A DNA stretch of 64,000 bases from Halorarius litoreus (GTDB lineage: Archaea > Halobacteriota > Halobacteria > Halobacteriales > Haloarculaceae). The DNA lies in NCBI RefSeq assembly GCF_024362405.1, contig NZ_CP101454.1:1736001-1800000 (forward strand), read 5' to 3'. The notes beneath the pieces were generated by a model. That model did not search any database and had not been told where the DNA came from. It worked only from the letters and a program-made list of their open reading frames with translations. Positions 1-7,426 of this stretch are shown in pieces. The first letter of the stretch is position 1. The number at the start of each line of letters is the position of its first letter. The position numbers were made by a program, and so were the translations under genes.

Positions 1-128
1 AGCGCGACGTAGAACGCGACCGCGGTGAGCGCGTCACGACGGCCGGGCGTGAGCAGTCCGGCCGCCCGCGCGCCGGCCCCGATGGCCAGCAACACGAGCA
101 TGGTGACGAGTTGCGTCGCGACGCTCAT
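1..128 (-). CDS. AEC-family (auxin efflux carrier-like) transporter, N-terminal fragment
   Basis: Only the first 42 codons lie in the window, and the gene runs off its left edge. The start is the ATG at 128-126. The peptide opens with a hydrophobic helix (residues 5-20), then a short loop with LLTPGRRDALT, then a second hydrophobic stretch FYVA. This is the layout at the start of AEC carriers, where a first membrane helix is followed by a polar loop and 'LAFYVALPALIF'. It would act in the cytoplasmic membrane as an exporter of organic anions or similar compounds; the substrate is unknown. It lies 54 bases downstream of the MATE gene on the same strand and may be cotranscribed. Family assignment from a short fragment is tentative. 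Confidence 0.5.
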   Translation of the reverse strand, partial: MSVATQLVTMLVLLAIGAGARAAGLLTPGRRDALTAVAFYVA

Positions 129-182
129 ACCCGCACTCACGGCAGGACGGGGATGGATATTCCGGTCGCCCGGGCTCGTCGC

Positions 183-1622
183 TCAGTCCTCGCCGTCGAC
201 CGCCTGCCCTCCCATGTCCGGCGCCGCGGTGTCGACGACCGACCGCTTCCACGTACCGCGGGTGAACCACGCGGCGGCGGCGATGGCACCGACGACGTTG
301 CCGAGCGCCATCCCGATCCAGATACCCGTCGAGCCCAGTCCCGCGATGAACGCGAGGTAGTAGACCATCGGGACGCGACCGATCCACAGCGCCGTCAGCG
401 AGAACGCCAGCGCAGTCTTCGTGTTGCCGGCTCCCCGATAGGCGCCCAGCAGCACCTGCAACACGCCGATGAACGCGAACTCGACCGTCCGAATACGGAG
501 GTACTGGGCGGCTTCGCGCAGGGTCTCGACGGCGTCGGCGGTCGTCGACTCGATGAACACGCCGACGATGGGCTCGGCGAACGCCAGCGCCACGAGCGCG
601 ACGCCGAACATCACCCCCGCGCCGACGCCCGCAGCGAGTTTGACGGCGCGCTCTGCGCGCTCGGGCTTCTCGGCGCCGAGGTTCTGCCCGACCATCGTGT
701 TCGTCGCTCTCCCGAGTCCCATCGCGGGCAGGAAGACGAGCGAGATGAGTCGGTTGCCGAGCCCGTAGGCGGCGACGACGGGCGGCGCGAACGTCACGAC
801 CATCGCCGTGAGCGTGATCATCGCGAGCGCGCTCGTCGACTGTTCGAGCGCAGAGGGTGCCCCGATGTCGACGATCTTCTTCACCCAGTCGAGTTCGAGG
901 CTGAGGTGTTCGACCCGGATGTCCGGGCCGACGTGCAGCCCGAACAGAACGTACAGCCCGATGCCGGTGGCGACCACTCTGGAGATGAGCGTCGCCACGG
1001 CCGCGCCCTCCACGCCCATCGCGGGAAACACGCTCCACCCGAAGATGAAGAACGGGTCGAGCACGACGTTCAGCACCACCGTGACGAACATCACGCGCAT
1101 CGGCGTCCGGGTGTTGCCGTAGCCGCGCATCAGCGCCGAGAAGACGAAGAACCCGAACAGGAACGGCGTCCCGAGGAAGAACACCCGCATGTAGTCCGCG
1201 GCGAGCGGGATGACCGCGGCGGCCGTCTCCTCGTCGGCGGGCAACAGCGCGAGCAGTGGGTCTGTCGTCACGTAGCCCAGTGCCCCGAGGAACACAGCGA
1301 GGACGGTGACGAACGCGAGCGTCTGCCCGGCGGCCTTGCCTGCTGACTCCTCACCGCCCGCGCCGGTGTACTGGGCGACGAGCGTGGAGCCGGCGACGGT
1401 GAAGCCACCGCCCACCGAGAGCAGGAGGAAGATGAGCGGGAACGCGAGGCTGATGGCACCGACGGCCGCCGCCGGTTCGGCGGTTCGCCCCAGCCAGATG
1501 GTGTCGGCGATGTTGTACGCGACCTGGAGGAGCTGCGTGACCACGATGGGCCACGCGAGGGTGAAGAGGGGGCGGGCGAGACTCCCCTCCGTGATGCTGC
1601 TCTCCGTGGAGGACTCGGACAC
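183..1622 (-). CDS. MATE family multidrug/Na+ antiporter
   Basis: A 479-residue polytopic membrane protein of normal MATE length, predicted to have 12 membrane helices in two bundles. The first helix region reads FTLAWPIVVTQLLQVAYN and is followed by ADTIWLGR, which matches the conserved MATE opening (P-I-x-x-x-x-L, then D-T-x-x-x-G). A second copy of the pattern (SALEQSTSALAMI) begins near residue 258, as expected of the two-lobed fold. The family exports cationic drugs or metabolites in exchange for Na+ or H+; the natural substrate cannot be told. The first 15 residues are Ser/Thr/Glu-rich and probably cytosolic. The gene is divergent from the cupin gene, with a 179-base shared upstream region. 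Confidence 0.92.
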   Translation of the reverse strand: MSESSTESSITEGSLARPLFTLAWPIVVTQLLQVAYNIADTIWLGRTAEPAAAVGAISLAFPLIFLLLSVGGGFTVAGSTLVAQYTGAGGEESAGKAAGQTLAFVTVLAVFLGALGYVTTDPLLALLPADEETAAAVIPLAADYMRVFFLGTPFLFGFFVFSALMRGYGNTRTPMRVMFVTVVLNVVLDPFFIFGWSVFPAMGVEGAAVATLISRVVATGIGLYVLFGLHVGPDIRVEHLSLELDWVKKIVDIGAPSALEQSTSALAMITLTAMVVTFAPPVVAAYGLGNRLISLVFLPAMGLGRATNTMVGQNLGAEKPERAERAVKLAAGVGAGVMFGVALVALAFAEPIVGVFIESTTADAVETLREAAQYLRIRTVEFAFIGVLQVLLGAYRGAGNTKTALAFSLTALWIGRVPMVYYLAFIAGLGSTGIWIGMALGNVVGAIAAAAWFTRGTWKRSVVDTAAPDMGGQAVDGED

Positions 1623-1801
1623 AGTTGGTGCAGGTTTTGCGACGCTATGTGACCTTCGTTACGGTCGTGTGCTGGACGTTCGCACGCAGGGACGACCCCC
1701 GAGTCGCTTCGGATGGAGCCGCTGTCGAGCGGACACGAGGGGGCCACTTTCGGACTGCTATCGCCGCGAAGCTTCATTGCCGCGTACGGCGACTGCCGGC
1801 T

Positions 1802-2197
1802 ATGGGCTACCACCTCGTCGACCCTGACGACCTCGACCAGTGGGACGACCGCCCGGCCGACGTCCGGTCGCTGAGCGTCGCCGCGGGCTACGACTACCAG
1901 GGCTCGAAGCTCGGCGTCCGTGTCTACGAACTCGCCCCCGGCGAGCAGTCTGGGTTGGCGTACCACTACCACGACGAGCAGGTCGAGCTGTTCTTCGTGC
2001 TCGATGGGACGCTGCACGTCGAGACCCCCGACGAGGAGTACGTCGTCGAGACCGGGCAGGCGCTGTTCGTCGACCCCGGGAGCCCACAGCGGGCGTTCAA
2101 CCCCGAGGACGCCACAGAACCGGTTCGAATCCTCGTCGTCGGCGCGCCGTCGGTCGACGACGGGCACGCGTACGAGCCGGGGGAAGCCGAGGAGTGA
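1802..2197 (+). CDS. Small cupin-domain protein
   Basis: A 131-residue single-domain cupin. Motif 1 is around residues 54-70 (YHYHDEQVELFFVLDG): the two histidines and the following glutamate are the usual metal ligands. Motif 2 is around residues 90-105 (GQALFVDPGSPQRAFNP), but it has Arg/Ala where many cupins have the third histidine, so metal binding may differ. Single cupins of this type bind small ligands or act as isomerases or dioxygenases; no substrate can be assigned. The start at 1802 follows a short AT-containing stretch (GAAGCTTCATTG) and gives the compact domain. An upstream in-frame extension to 1625 is rejected because it is Arg-rich and unlike the rest. Confidence 0.8.
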   Translation: MGYHLVDPDDLDQWDDRPADVRSLSVAAGYDYQGSKLGVRVYELAPGEQSGLAYHYHDEQVELFFVLDGTLHVETPDEEYVVETGQALFVDPGSPQRAFNPEDATEPVRILVVGAPSVDDGHAYEPGEAEE

Positions 2198-2259
2198 GCA
2201 GCGAGAAAACGCGGTCGCTCACGGGTTAGCGAACGGAACGCAGGAACGAGTGACGTCGG

Positions 2260-2844
2260 TTACGGCGTCTCGCGCGTCTCGAGCGAGAGGTCGCTCGTCG
2301 GGTACGCAACACAGGTCAGCGTGTAGCCTTCGTCGAGTTCCTCCTCGCCGAGCATCGACTGGGTGTGGTGTTTCACGTAGTCCTCGGAGTTGCCACCGTT
2401 GGTGATGTGGCCCGCACAGGAGACACACTGTCCCTCGCGGCAGGCGTACGGCATGTCCCAGCCCTCGTCTTCGCCCGCTTCGAGGAGCGTCTCGTTCTCC
2501 TTGACCTCGATGGTCGCGCCCTCCTTGACGTACTCGACCTCGAACGTCGCGGCCTCGTCGTCCGGGATGGCAGACGGGTCGTCGTCGGCCGCCTCCTCCT
2601 CGGCGCCCTCGGCGAGTTCGCCCTCGGCACCGGCTTCGACGGCTCCGGCGGCGACGCCGCCGCCGCCGATGGAACGGTTCATCGGCTCGGGGAAGTCGGT
2701 CTCGGGAACCGACGCCGCGCGCTGTTCGAGCACTTCCTGTGAGATGTCGTCGGGGATGGCGGCCTCCGTCCCCTTCGAGAAGTGCAGCGCGACGACGACG
2801 AGCGTCAGCGTTGCCCCGAGCGCGATACCCAGCGTGCTTACCAT
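2260..2844 (-). CDS. Membrane-anchored [2Fe-2S] plant-type ferredoxin
   Basis: A 194-residue protein with one N-terminal membrane helix (residues 2-20, MVSTLGIALGATLTLVVVAL). A long Ala/Glu/Gly-rich acidic linker follows (about 60-100), then a C-terminal ferredoxin domain. The [2Fe-2S] ligands are visible as C135-x4-C140-x2-C143 and C178. The domain would be tethered to the inner face of the membrane by the linker and carry single electrons between dehydrogenases or reductases. The start at 2844 rather than 2871 puts the hydrophobic segment right at the N-terminus. It follows the lipoyl-domain gene by about 95 bases on the same strand. Oxidation of 2-oxoacids in archaea often uses ferredoxin, but a link to that operon is only inferred. 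Confidence 0.88.
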   Translation of the reverse strand: MVSTLGIALGATLTLVVVALHFSKGTEAAIPDDISQEVLEQRAASVPETDFPEPMNRSIGGGGVAAGAVEAGAEGELAEGAEEEAADDDPSAIPDDEAATFEVEYVKEGATIEVKENETLLEAGEDEGWDMPYACREGQCVSCAGHITNGGNSEDYVKHHTQSMLGEEELDEGYTLTCVAYPTSDLSLETRETP

Positions 2845-2938
2845 GTTCTCGCGTTGGGAAAGCGCCCTCAATAGCGTTGCGATTGCCCCATCCGGGGGAC
2901 AGGTCGCGCGGCGAACGCCGGTCGGCCCAAATGTGACC

Positions 2939-3217
2939 TCAGGTCGGCCGGAGCTCCGCCAGCACGTCCCCGCGCGTGAACGTCTCGTTCTCCGGGACCA
3001 GCACCGACGCGACCTCGCCCGCGACGGGTGCCGGCACGTCCACGCTCACCTTCTCGATCTGTATCTCACAGAGCGTCTCGCCGGCCGACACGACCGCTCC
3101 CTCGCGGACGAACCAGTTGGCGACGACGCCCTCGTCGACGTCCATGGCGTCGGCTGGCCACACCGACGCCGAGTCGACGGCCACGGTGTCCGTGGCCTCG
3201 CTCCCGGATTCGCTCAT
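2939..3217 (-). CDS. Stand-alone lipoyl-domain protein (E2 lipoyl carrier)
   Basis: A 92-residue protein that consists of one biotinyl/lipoyl attachment domain after a short acidic head. The lipoylation site is K56 in EIQIEKVSVDV, at the beta-turn where E2 lipoyl domains carry it, and the downstream strand VAGEVASVLVPENETF completes the barrel. It contains no subunit-binding domain and no acyltransferase core, so it can carry acyl groups but not transfer them to CoA by itself. Its ATG overlaps the E1 beta stop by four bases (ATGA), so translation is coupled. Biotin carriage is possible from the fold, but the partner genes and the lack of a biotin-type AMKM sequence favour lipoate. Confidence 0.88.
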   Translation of the reverse strand: MSESGSEATDTVAVDSASVWPADAMDVDEGVVANWFVREGAVVSAGETLCEIQIEKVSVDVPAPVAGEVASVLVPENETFTRGDVLAELRPT

Positions 3218-4227
3218 TCGACGATATCGCGGATGGCCGCCTCGATGGCCTCCGTCGAGGGGTTCACTGCCTGCTCCAGCGGCCGGGCGTACGGGATGGG
3301 GACGTCCGGGATGGCGAGCCGTCGAACCGATTCGAGCGCGTCGAGGTCGTGTTCGGCGACCCGGGTGATGACCTCGCCCGTCACGCCGAACGACTGGTAG
3401 TCCTCGTCGACGACGACGAGCCGGCCGGTCTTCTGCACCGACTCGACGATGGTCTCGGTGTCGAGCGGGACGAGCGTCCGCAGGTCGACGACCTCCACGT
3501 CTATCGGTCCCGAGAGGTTCTCCGCGGCTTCGAGTGCGCGGTGGACGTGCAGGCCGTGGGTGACGACCGTCACGTCGCTCCCTTCGCGTTTCACGGCCGC
3601 CTCCCCGAAGGGAATCTCGTACGCCTCCTCGGGGACGGGGGTCTTCGGTCCTTCGGGGGCGGGCATCCAGCCGATGCCCATCAATCTCTTGTGGAACATG
3701 TAGACCACGGGGTCGTCGTCGCGGATGGCGGTGTGCATCAACCCCTTCGCGTCGTACGCCGTCGACGGGACGACGACCTTCATCCCGGGGAGGTGCGCGA
3801 AGGTGCCGTACAGCGTCTGGGAGTGCTGGGCGGCGTCGTTGTACCCGCCTCCGACCGCCGTGGTGAGCACCATCGGCACCGAGAAGCTCCCGCCGCTCAT
3901 GTACGTGTTCTTCGCCATCTGGTTGTAGATCTGGTCGAAGCAGACGCCCATGAAGTCGACAAACATCAGCTCAGCGATGGGGCGCATCCCCTGCTGGGCG
4001 GCCCCGATTGCGGCGCCGATGTACGCCGTCTCGGAGATGGGGACGTCCATGATGCGCTCGTGGCCGAACTCCTCCAGCAACCCCTGCGTGGAGTCGAAGA
4101 TGCCGCCGTAGTCGGCGACGTCCTCGCCCATGTAGAACACCTCGTCGTTCTCCCGCATCTCGTGGGCGATGGCCGACACCATCGCGCGACTCATCGTCAG
4201 CTCCTTTTCCGTGGCCTGTTGGCTCAT
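3214..4227 (-). CDS. 2-oxoacid dehydrogenase E1 component, beta subunit
   Basis: A 337-residue transketolase-like pyrimidine-binding subunit of a thiamine-diphosphate 2-oxoacid dehydrogenase. It starts with the family's typical TMSRAMVSAIAHEM and GEDVADYGGIF. The central region (ELMFVDFMGVCFDQIYNQMAK) and the HSQTLYGTFAHLPG segment match the E1 beta substrate/TPP pocket. The C-terminal transketolase domain (VVDLRTLVPLDTETIVESV) is complete. Together with E1 alpha it decarboxylates a 2-oxoacid and reductively acylates lipoate on the neighbouring carrier. The substrate (pyruvate, branched-chain 2-oxoacid or acetoin) cannot be read from the sequence. Start and stop overlap both neighbours. Confidence 0.95.
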   Translation of the reverse strand: MSQQATEKELTMSRAMVSAIAHEMRENDEVFYMGEDVADYGGIFDSTQGLLEEFGHERIMDVPISETAYIGAAIGAAQQGMRPIAELMFVDFMGVCFDQIYNQMAKNTYMSGGSFSVPMVLTTAVGGGYNDAAQHSQTLYGTFAHLPGMKVVVPSTAYDAKGLMHTAIRDDDPVVYMFHKRLMGIGWMPAPEGPKTPVPEEAYEIPFGEAAVKREGSDVTVVTHGLHVHRALEAAENLSGPIDVEVVDLRTLVPLDTETIVESVQKTGRLVVVDEDYQSFGVTGEVITRVAEHDLDALESVRRLAIPDVPIPYARPLEQAVNPSTEAIEAAIRDIVE

Positions 4228-5264
4228 CAGTCGTCACCTCCCTCGACCGTCATCTGCGTGCCGAGTGTCCCGGACGTGGGCGGCGGGTTCGTGAACACGT
4301 CCTCGAACGCAGTTTCGGGGTCGGGTTCGGGCTGGTCTTTCGCCCACTCGATGGCGTCCTCGACGCGCTTGTGGGCGCGTTCGCGAATCTCGGTGATGTG
4401 GCCGGTGTCGACCCCCGCCGCGCGGAGGTCGTCCTCCAGTCGCTCGATGGCGTCGAGTCGCTTCGCGCGCTCGATGTCCTCGTCGGGGCGGTACGCCTCG
4501 GCGTCGCCCATGAAGTGGCCCATCCGGCGGTGGACCTGCACCTCCAGCAGCGAGGGGCCGTTGCCCTGCCGGGCGCGCTCGACGGCGCCCTCGGCGGCCT
4601 CGTAGACGGCGACCGCGTCGTCGTAGTCGACCCGCACACCCGGCATGTCGAACCCCTTCGCCCGGTCGGCGCCGTTCTTCACGTCGGTCACGCGCTCCTT
4701 CGGCATCGAGATGGCCCAGTCGTTGTCCTCGATGACGAACACGACCGGCAGCTCGTGGACGGCCGCGAGGTTCAGCGACTCCAGGAACCCGCCCTGGTCG
4801 ATGGCGCCCTCACCGATGAACGCGACCGCCACCGAATCGCTGTTACGCTTCTTCGCGGCGAGGGCCGCCCCGACGGCGGGCGGACAGCCCTGCGCGATGA
4901 TGCCGCTGCACGCGAAGTTGACGGCGTCGTCGAACAGGTGCATGTGTCCACCCTTCCCGCGGCAGAGCCCCGTCTCGCGCCCGAAGATCTCGGCGGTCAT
5001 CCGCTTCAGGTCGACGCCCTTCGCGATGGCGATGTGGTGCGGTCGGTGCGGTCCAGTGACGGTGTCGTCACGGCGGAGGTGCTGCACGACGCCGACCGAA
5101 GCCTCGTGCCCGGCGGCGAGGTGGAGCTCCCCGGGGATGGGACCAGCCGAAATGTCGAACGCCGGCTGTTTCCCCTCCAGATACTCCTCCTGGAGCCGCT
5201 CCTCGTAGTGACGCGCCGTTACCATGTTCTCGAACATGTCCTCGAGTTCACTTACGGCTATCAT
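4227..5264 (-). CDS. 2-oxoacid dehydrogenase E1 component, alpha subunit
   Basis: A 345-residue TPP-binding alpha subunit. The TPP motif is present around residues 155-185, from GEGAIDQGGFLESLN to FVIEDNDWAIS. The upstream CRGKGGHMHLFD and SGIIAQGCPPAVGAA segments are characteristic of E1 alpha. The start at 5264 (MIAVSELEDM) is preferred over the upstream in-frame 5306 because the extra residues are atypical and a TATA-like GTATTACTT lies at about 5297-5306. The stop overlaps the E1 beta start by one base (TGATG). It is the first gene of a three-gene operon alpha-beta-lipoyl domain, and no E2 acyltransferase or E3 gene follows. Confidence 0.94.
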   Translation of the reverse strand: MIAVSELEDMFENMVTARHYEERLQEEYLEGKQPAFDISAGPIPGELHLAAGHEASVGVVQHLRRDDTVTGPHRPHHIAIAKGVDLKRMTAEIFGRETGLCRGKGGHMHLFDDAVNFACSGIIAQGCPPAVGAALAAKKRNSDSVAVAFIGEGAIDQGGFLESLNLAAVHELPVVFVIEDNDWAISMPKERVTDVKNGADRAKGFDMPGVRVDYDDAVAVYEAAEGAVERARQGNGPSLLEVQVHRRMGHFMGDAEAYRPDEDIERAKRLDAIERLEDDLRAAGVDTGHITEIRERAHKRVEDAIEWAKDQPEPDPETAFEDVFTNPPPTSGTLGTQMTVEGGDD

Positions 5265-5580
5265 GACTCGGCCCTGAGTGGGCCGAACACGAGGAAAGTA
5301 ATACATCGCTTATCGCCCGCATGCGGTCGGTAAGCTCCTCGAAATCGGCCGACGAAGCCGCGGGGGTGTTGCGAGGTCTAGTACTCGATACGCTCCGCTT
5401 ACGTCGAGGGTGAACTCGGTGGTTCGGCTCGCTCGTGGCGCCGGGCTGATTCCACGTCCGGCCAGCGCGGCGTGGCTGGTCACACCGCTTCCGTGTGCCA
5501 GACGTCAGACGGTGTTCTCACCCCGTGAGAGCGCTCGAAAGGGGTTATTGGGTGGCCTGCGAAGGAGTAGCTAAGACCCC
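5265..5580. other. Intergenic region between divergent genes
   Basis: A 316-base gap. Next to the E1 alpha gene, the minus-strand sequence carries a TATA-like GTATTACTT about 38 bases before its ATG. Next to the small plus-strand gene there is a GGTTATTGG box at about 5541-5549. The middle is ordinary GC-rich sequence in which I see no RNA gene, long repeat or supported open frame. Confidence 0.6.
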
Positions 5581-5601
5581 ATGGGGGTCGGGCGATTCAC
5601 G

Positions 5602-5973
5602 ATGACGACGAACACCAATCTGGGCGTAGTGCTCGAACTGCTGCGGGCGGACCCGGAGCTCCAGTCGAGCGACGGGCTGCTGGTCCGCGGGGAGACGAGC
5701 GTCACGGCCGCCCAGCGCGAGGCGGTCGTCGACCACGTCCGAACGGACACGGACGCACAGCTGACGCTGTTCCTGCTGGCGACCGAGATGAAGGCAGACG
5801 CGACGGCGTCGGAATCGGCGTTCCGCGACGAACTCCAGGAGTTCGCCGAAGCGGTCCACGAGCGGTTCGGGGTCAACCTCCTCCGGACCGCCGCGGCCCA
5901 CCCCGAGCGACTCCCTGCTCGCGTCCCGGACGACCTCCTCACGGACGAGGCCATCGCGGCGCTCGACGCCTGA
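5602..5973 (+). CDS. Hypothetical acidic protein
   Basis: I do not recognise this 123-residue protein. It is acidic, soluble and largely helical, with Leu/Ala-rich helices such as VVLELLRADPEL and QLTLFLLATEMKADA. There are no cysteines, no membrane segment and no catalytic motif. Codon use is typical of the neighbourhood. The start is set at ATG 5602 (MTTNTNLGVV). An in-frame ATG at 5581 would add seven residues; it lies closer to the upstream GGTTATTGG box and cannot be excluded. It stands alone, divergent from the OADH operon and convergent with gnd. Confidence 0.6.
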   Translation: MTTNTNLGVVLELLRADPELQSSDGLLVRGETSVTAAQREAVVDHVRTDTDAQLTLFLLATEMKADATASESAFRDELQEFAEAVHERFGVNLLRTAAAHPERLPARVPDDLLTDEAIAALDA

Positions 5974-6049
5974 GTCCGGGTTCTCTGTCGGCTCACTCGG
6001 TACGATGAACCTCTGCTCGCGGGTCGTGGTACTCCCCGCTCGCGTACTC

Positions 6050-6083
6050 GTGGTTCTCAGTCGCTTCGCTCCGTTCGAACCAC
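6050..6083. repeat. Inverted repeat forming the 3' end of gnd
   Basis: Arms GTGGTTC (6050-6056) and GAACCAC (6077-6083) enclose a 20-base loop containing CGCTTCGCTCCGTT. The minus-strand reading (GTGGTT CGAACGGAGCGA) supplies the last codons of the 6-phosphogluconate dehydrogenase gene, whose stop is at 6057. A related hairpin with the same GAACGGAGTGA-type loop lies at 41491-41517. Confidence 0.6.
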
Positions 6084-6962
6084 GCTGTGTCTGCCGAACC
6101 CGTACCGCAACCGGTTCGCCAGCCGCCGCGAGAACTTCGCCTCCGTCCGCGAGTCGAACCGTTCGGCGAGCGCCTCGTAGATGAGCGGCACCGCCACCTC
6201 CTGTTCGAGACTCTCCTGGACCGTCCACGTCCCGGTCGAGCCGCCGGCGATGTAGTCGGCCACGTCGCCGAGGTCCGTGCCCTCTTCGCGGAAGGCTTCC
6301 TCACAGAGTTCGAGTAGCCACGACCGAATCACGGCGCCGTTGTTCCAGGTGCGGGCCACGGCTTCGAGGTCGAGGTCGTACCGCCCCTCGTGGAGCAGTT
6401 CGAACCCCTCGCCGTAGGCCTGCATCAGCGCGTACTCGACGCCGTTGTGGACCATCTTCACGTAGTGACCGCTTCCCGCAGGGCCCATCCGGTCGTGGCC
6501 TTCGGGGCCCGTGGCGACGGCATCGAAGACAGGGGTGAGTTCCTCGTAGGCCCACTCGGGGCCGCCGACCATCAGCGAGAAGCCGAGATCGGCGCCTGCG
6601 GGGCCACCCGAGGTGCCGCAGTCGAGGTACGCCGCCTCGCACGCGTCGGCGCGGCGCGTCGAGTCCTCGAAGTGGCTGTTGCCACCGTCGACCACCACGT
6701 CGTCGGCGTCGAGGTAGGGGTCGAGTTCGTCCAGCGCGGCGTCCACGGGGTCGCCCGCGGGAACCATCAGCCAGATGCGCTTCTCGTCACCGAGTTGCTC
6801 GGCGAGTGCCGGAATCGACTCCGCGGGGGTGATGCCCGCCTCGGCCGCGTCCGCCAGTGCCTCCTCGCTCACGTCAAACGCGACCACGTCGTGGCCCGCG
6901 TCAGTGACGCGGTCGGCGACGATTCGACCCATCCGCCCGAGTCCGATGACGCCCAGTTGCAT
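6057..6962 (-). CDS. gnd: 6-phosphogluconate dehydrogenase, decarboxylating (short, 301-residue type)
   Basis: Oxidises 6-phosphogluconate to ribulose 5-phosphate and CO2 with NAD(P)+, the oxidative pentose-phosphate step used by haloarchaea to make pentoses. The Rossmann motif GLGRMGRIVADR is at residues 7-18, VVDGGNS at about 89-95, the GTSGGPAGADLG substrate loop near 120, and KMVHNGVEYA with the catalytic lysine near 170. At 301 residues it belongs to the short class without the long C-terminal tail of the roughly 470-residue bacterial enzymes. The last eight or so residues (VVRTERSD) come from an inverted repeat and probably replaced the original end. Stands alone. Confidence 0.93.
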   Translation of the reverse strand: MQLGVIGLGRMGRIVADRVTDAGHDVVAFDVSEEALADAAEAGITPAESIPALAEQLGDEKRIWLMVPAGDPVDAALDELDPYLDADDVVVDGGNSHFEDSTRRADACEAAYLDCGTSGGPAGADLGFSLMVGGPEWAYEELTPVFDAVATGPEGHDRMGPAGSGHYVKMVHNGVEYALMQAYGEGFELLHEGRYDLDLEAVARTWNNGAVIRSWLLELCEEAFREEGTDLGDVADYIAGGSTGTWTVQESLEQEVAVPLIYEALAERFDSRTEAKFSRRLANRLRYGFGRHSVVRTERSD

Positions 6963-7097
6963 ACCCGAGACTGCGAGCGTCGGCAGGTAGGGGTTGCGGT
7001 CCGCGGTTCGTGGATACGTCGTGTTGGCAACTGCGATGGTACCACAGCTGAAACCACCTCGAACGCCCCCGACCTCCCACCTCTCGCGGCTCGCTGT

Positions 7098-7214
7098 GCT
7101 CCTCGGGGTTCGCTCCGCTCACCCCCTGCGGTGGTTGCGTCGCCAGGGGTCGGTGGGCGACGGCGCGGACGAGTGAGCACCACAGGGAACGAGCAACGCG
7201 AGTCCCCGAGGAGC
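7098..7214. repeat. 11-base inverted repeat around GC-rich spacer
   Basis: GCTCCTCGGGG at 7098-7108 is the exact reverse complement of CCCCGAGGAGC at 7204-7214. The 95-base spacer is GC-rich and non-coding. It may be a dispersed haloarchaeal repeat or form a long-range stem. Confidence 0.55.
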
Positions 7215-7386
7215 GCGCTCGCCGCACCGAGCCCAGCACGTCGGGGCTTTCGAGGTGTTGTTCCCACTATCCCCTTCGTCGTCACCTTCAGTCCCATCCC
7301 CGACGCTTCTGATACACACCCAACAGTCCCCTCGGCACGGACGCCAAGCTTTATCTCCGGCACCCGCCTGACCCGGAAGCAAGTAC

Positions 7387-7416
7387 GTGGATAGCGGGCC
7401 GTAACGGTCCGTCCAC
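7387..7416 (+). promoter_or_regulatory. Hairpin in the valS leader
   Basis: Downstream of the TATA-like box at about 7349-7356 the valS transcript should have a leader of about 50 bases. It can fold with GTGGA (7387-7391) pairing to TCCAC (7412-7416), and GGGCC (7396-7400) pairing to GGTCC (7406-7410) over a GTAAC loop. A structured leader is unusual where most messages are leaderless. The regulatory role is inferred, not shown. Confidence 0.35.
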
Positions 7417-7426
7417 ATCTCGACTC

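Larger units (their letters stand above)
6963..7426. other. 464-base intergenic region between gnd and valS
   Basis: Divergent upstream region. It contains an 11-base inverted repeat (7098-7108 / 7204-7214), a TATA-like CTTTATCT near 7349-7356, and a predicted hairpin in the valS leader at 7387-7416. I see no supported coding frame or RNA gene; the frames present are Arg- and Pro-rich by-products of GC-rich sequence. Confidence 0.6.
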
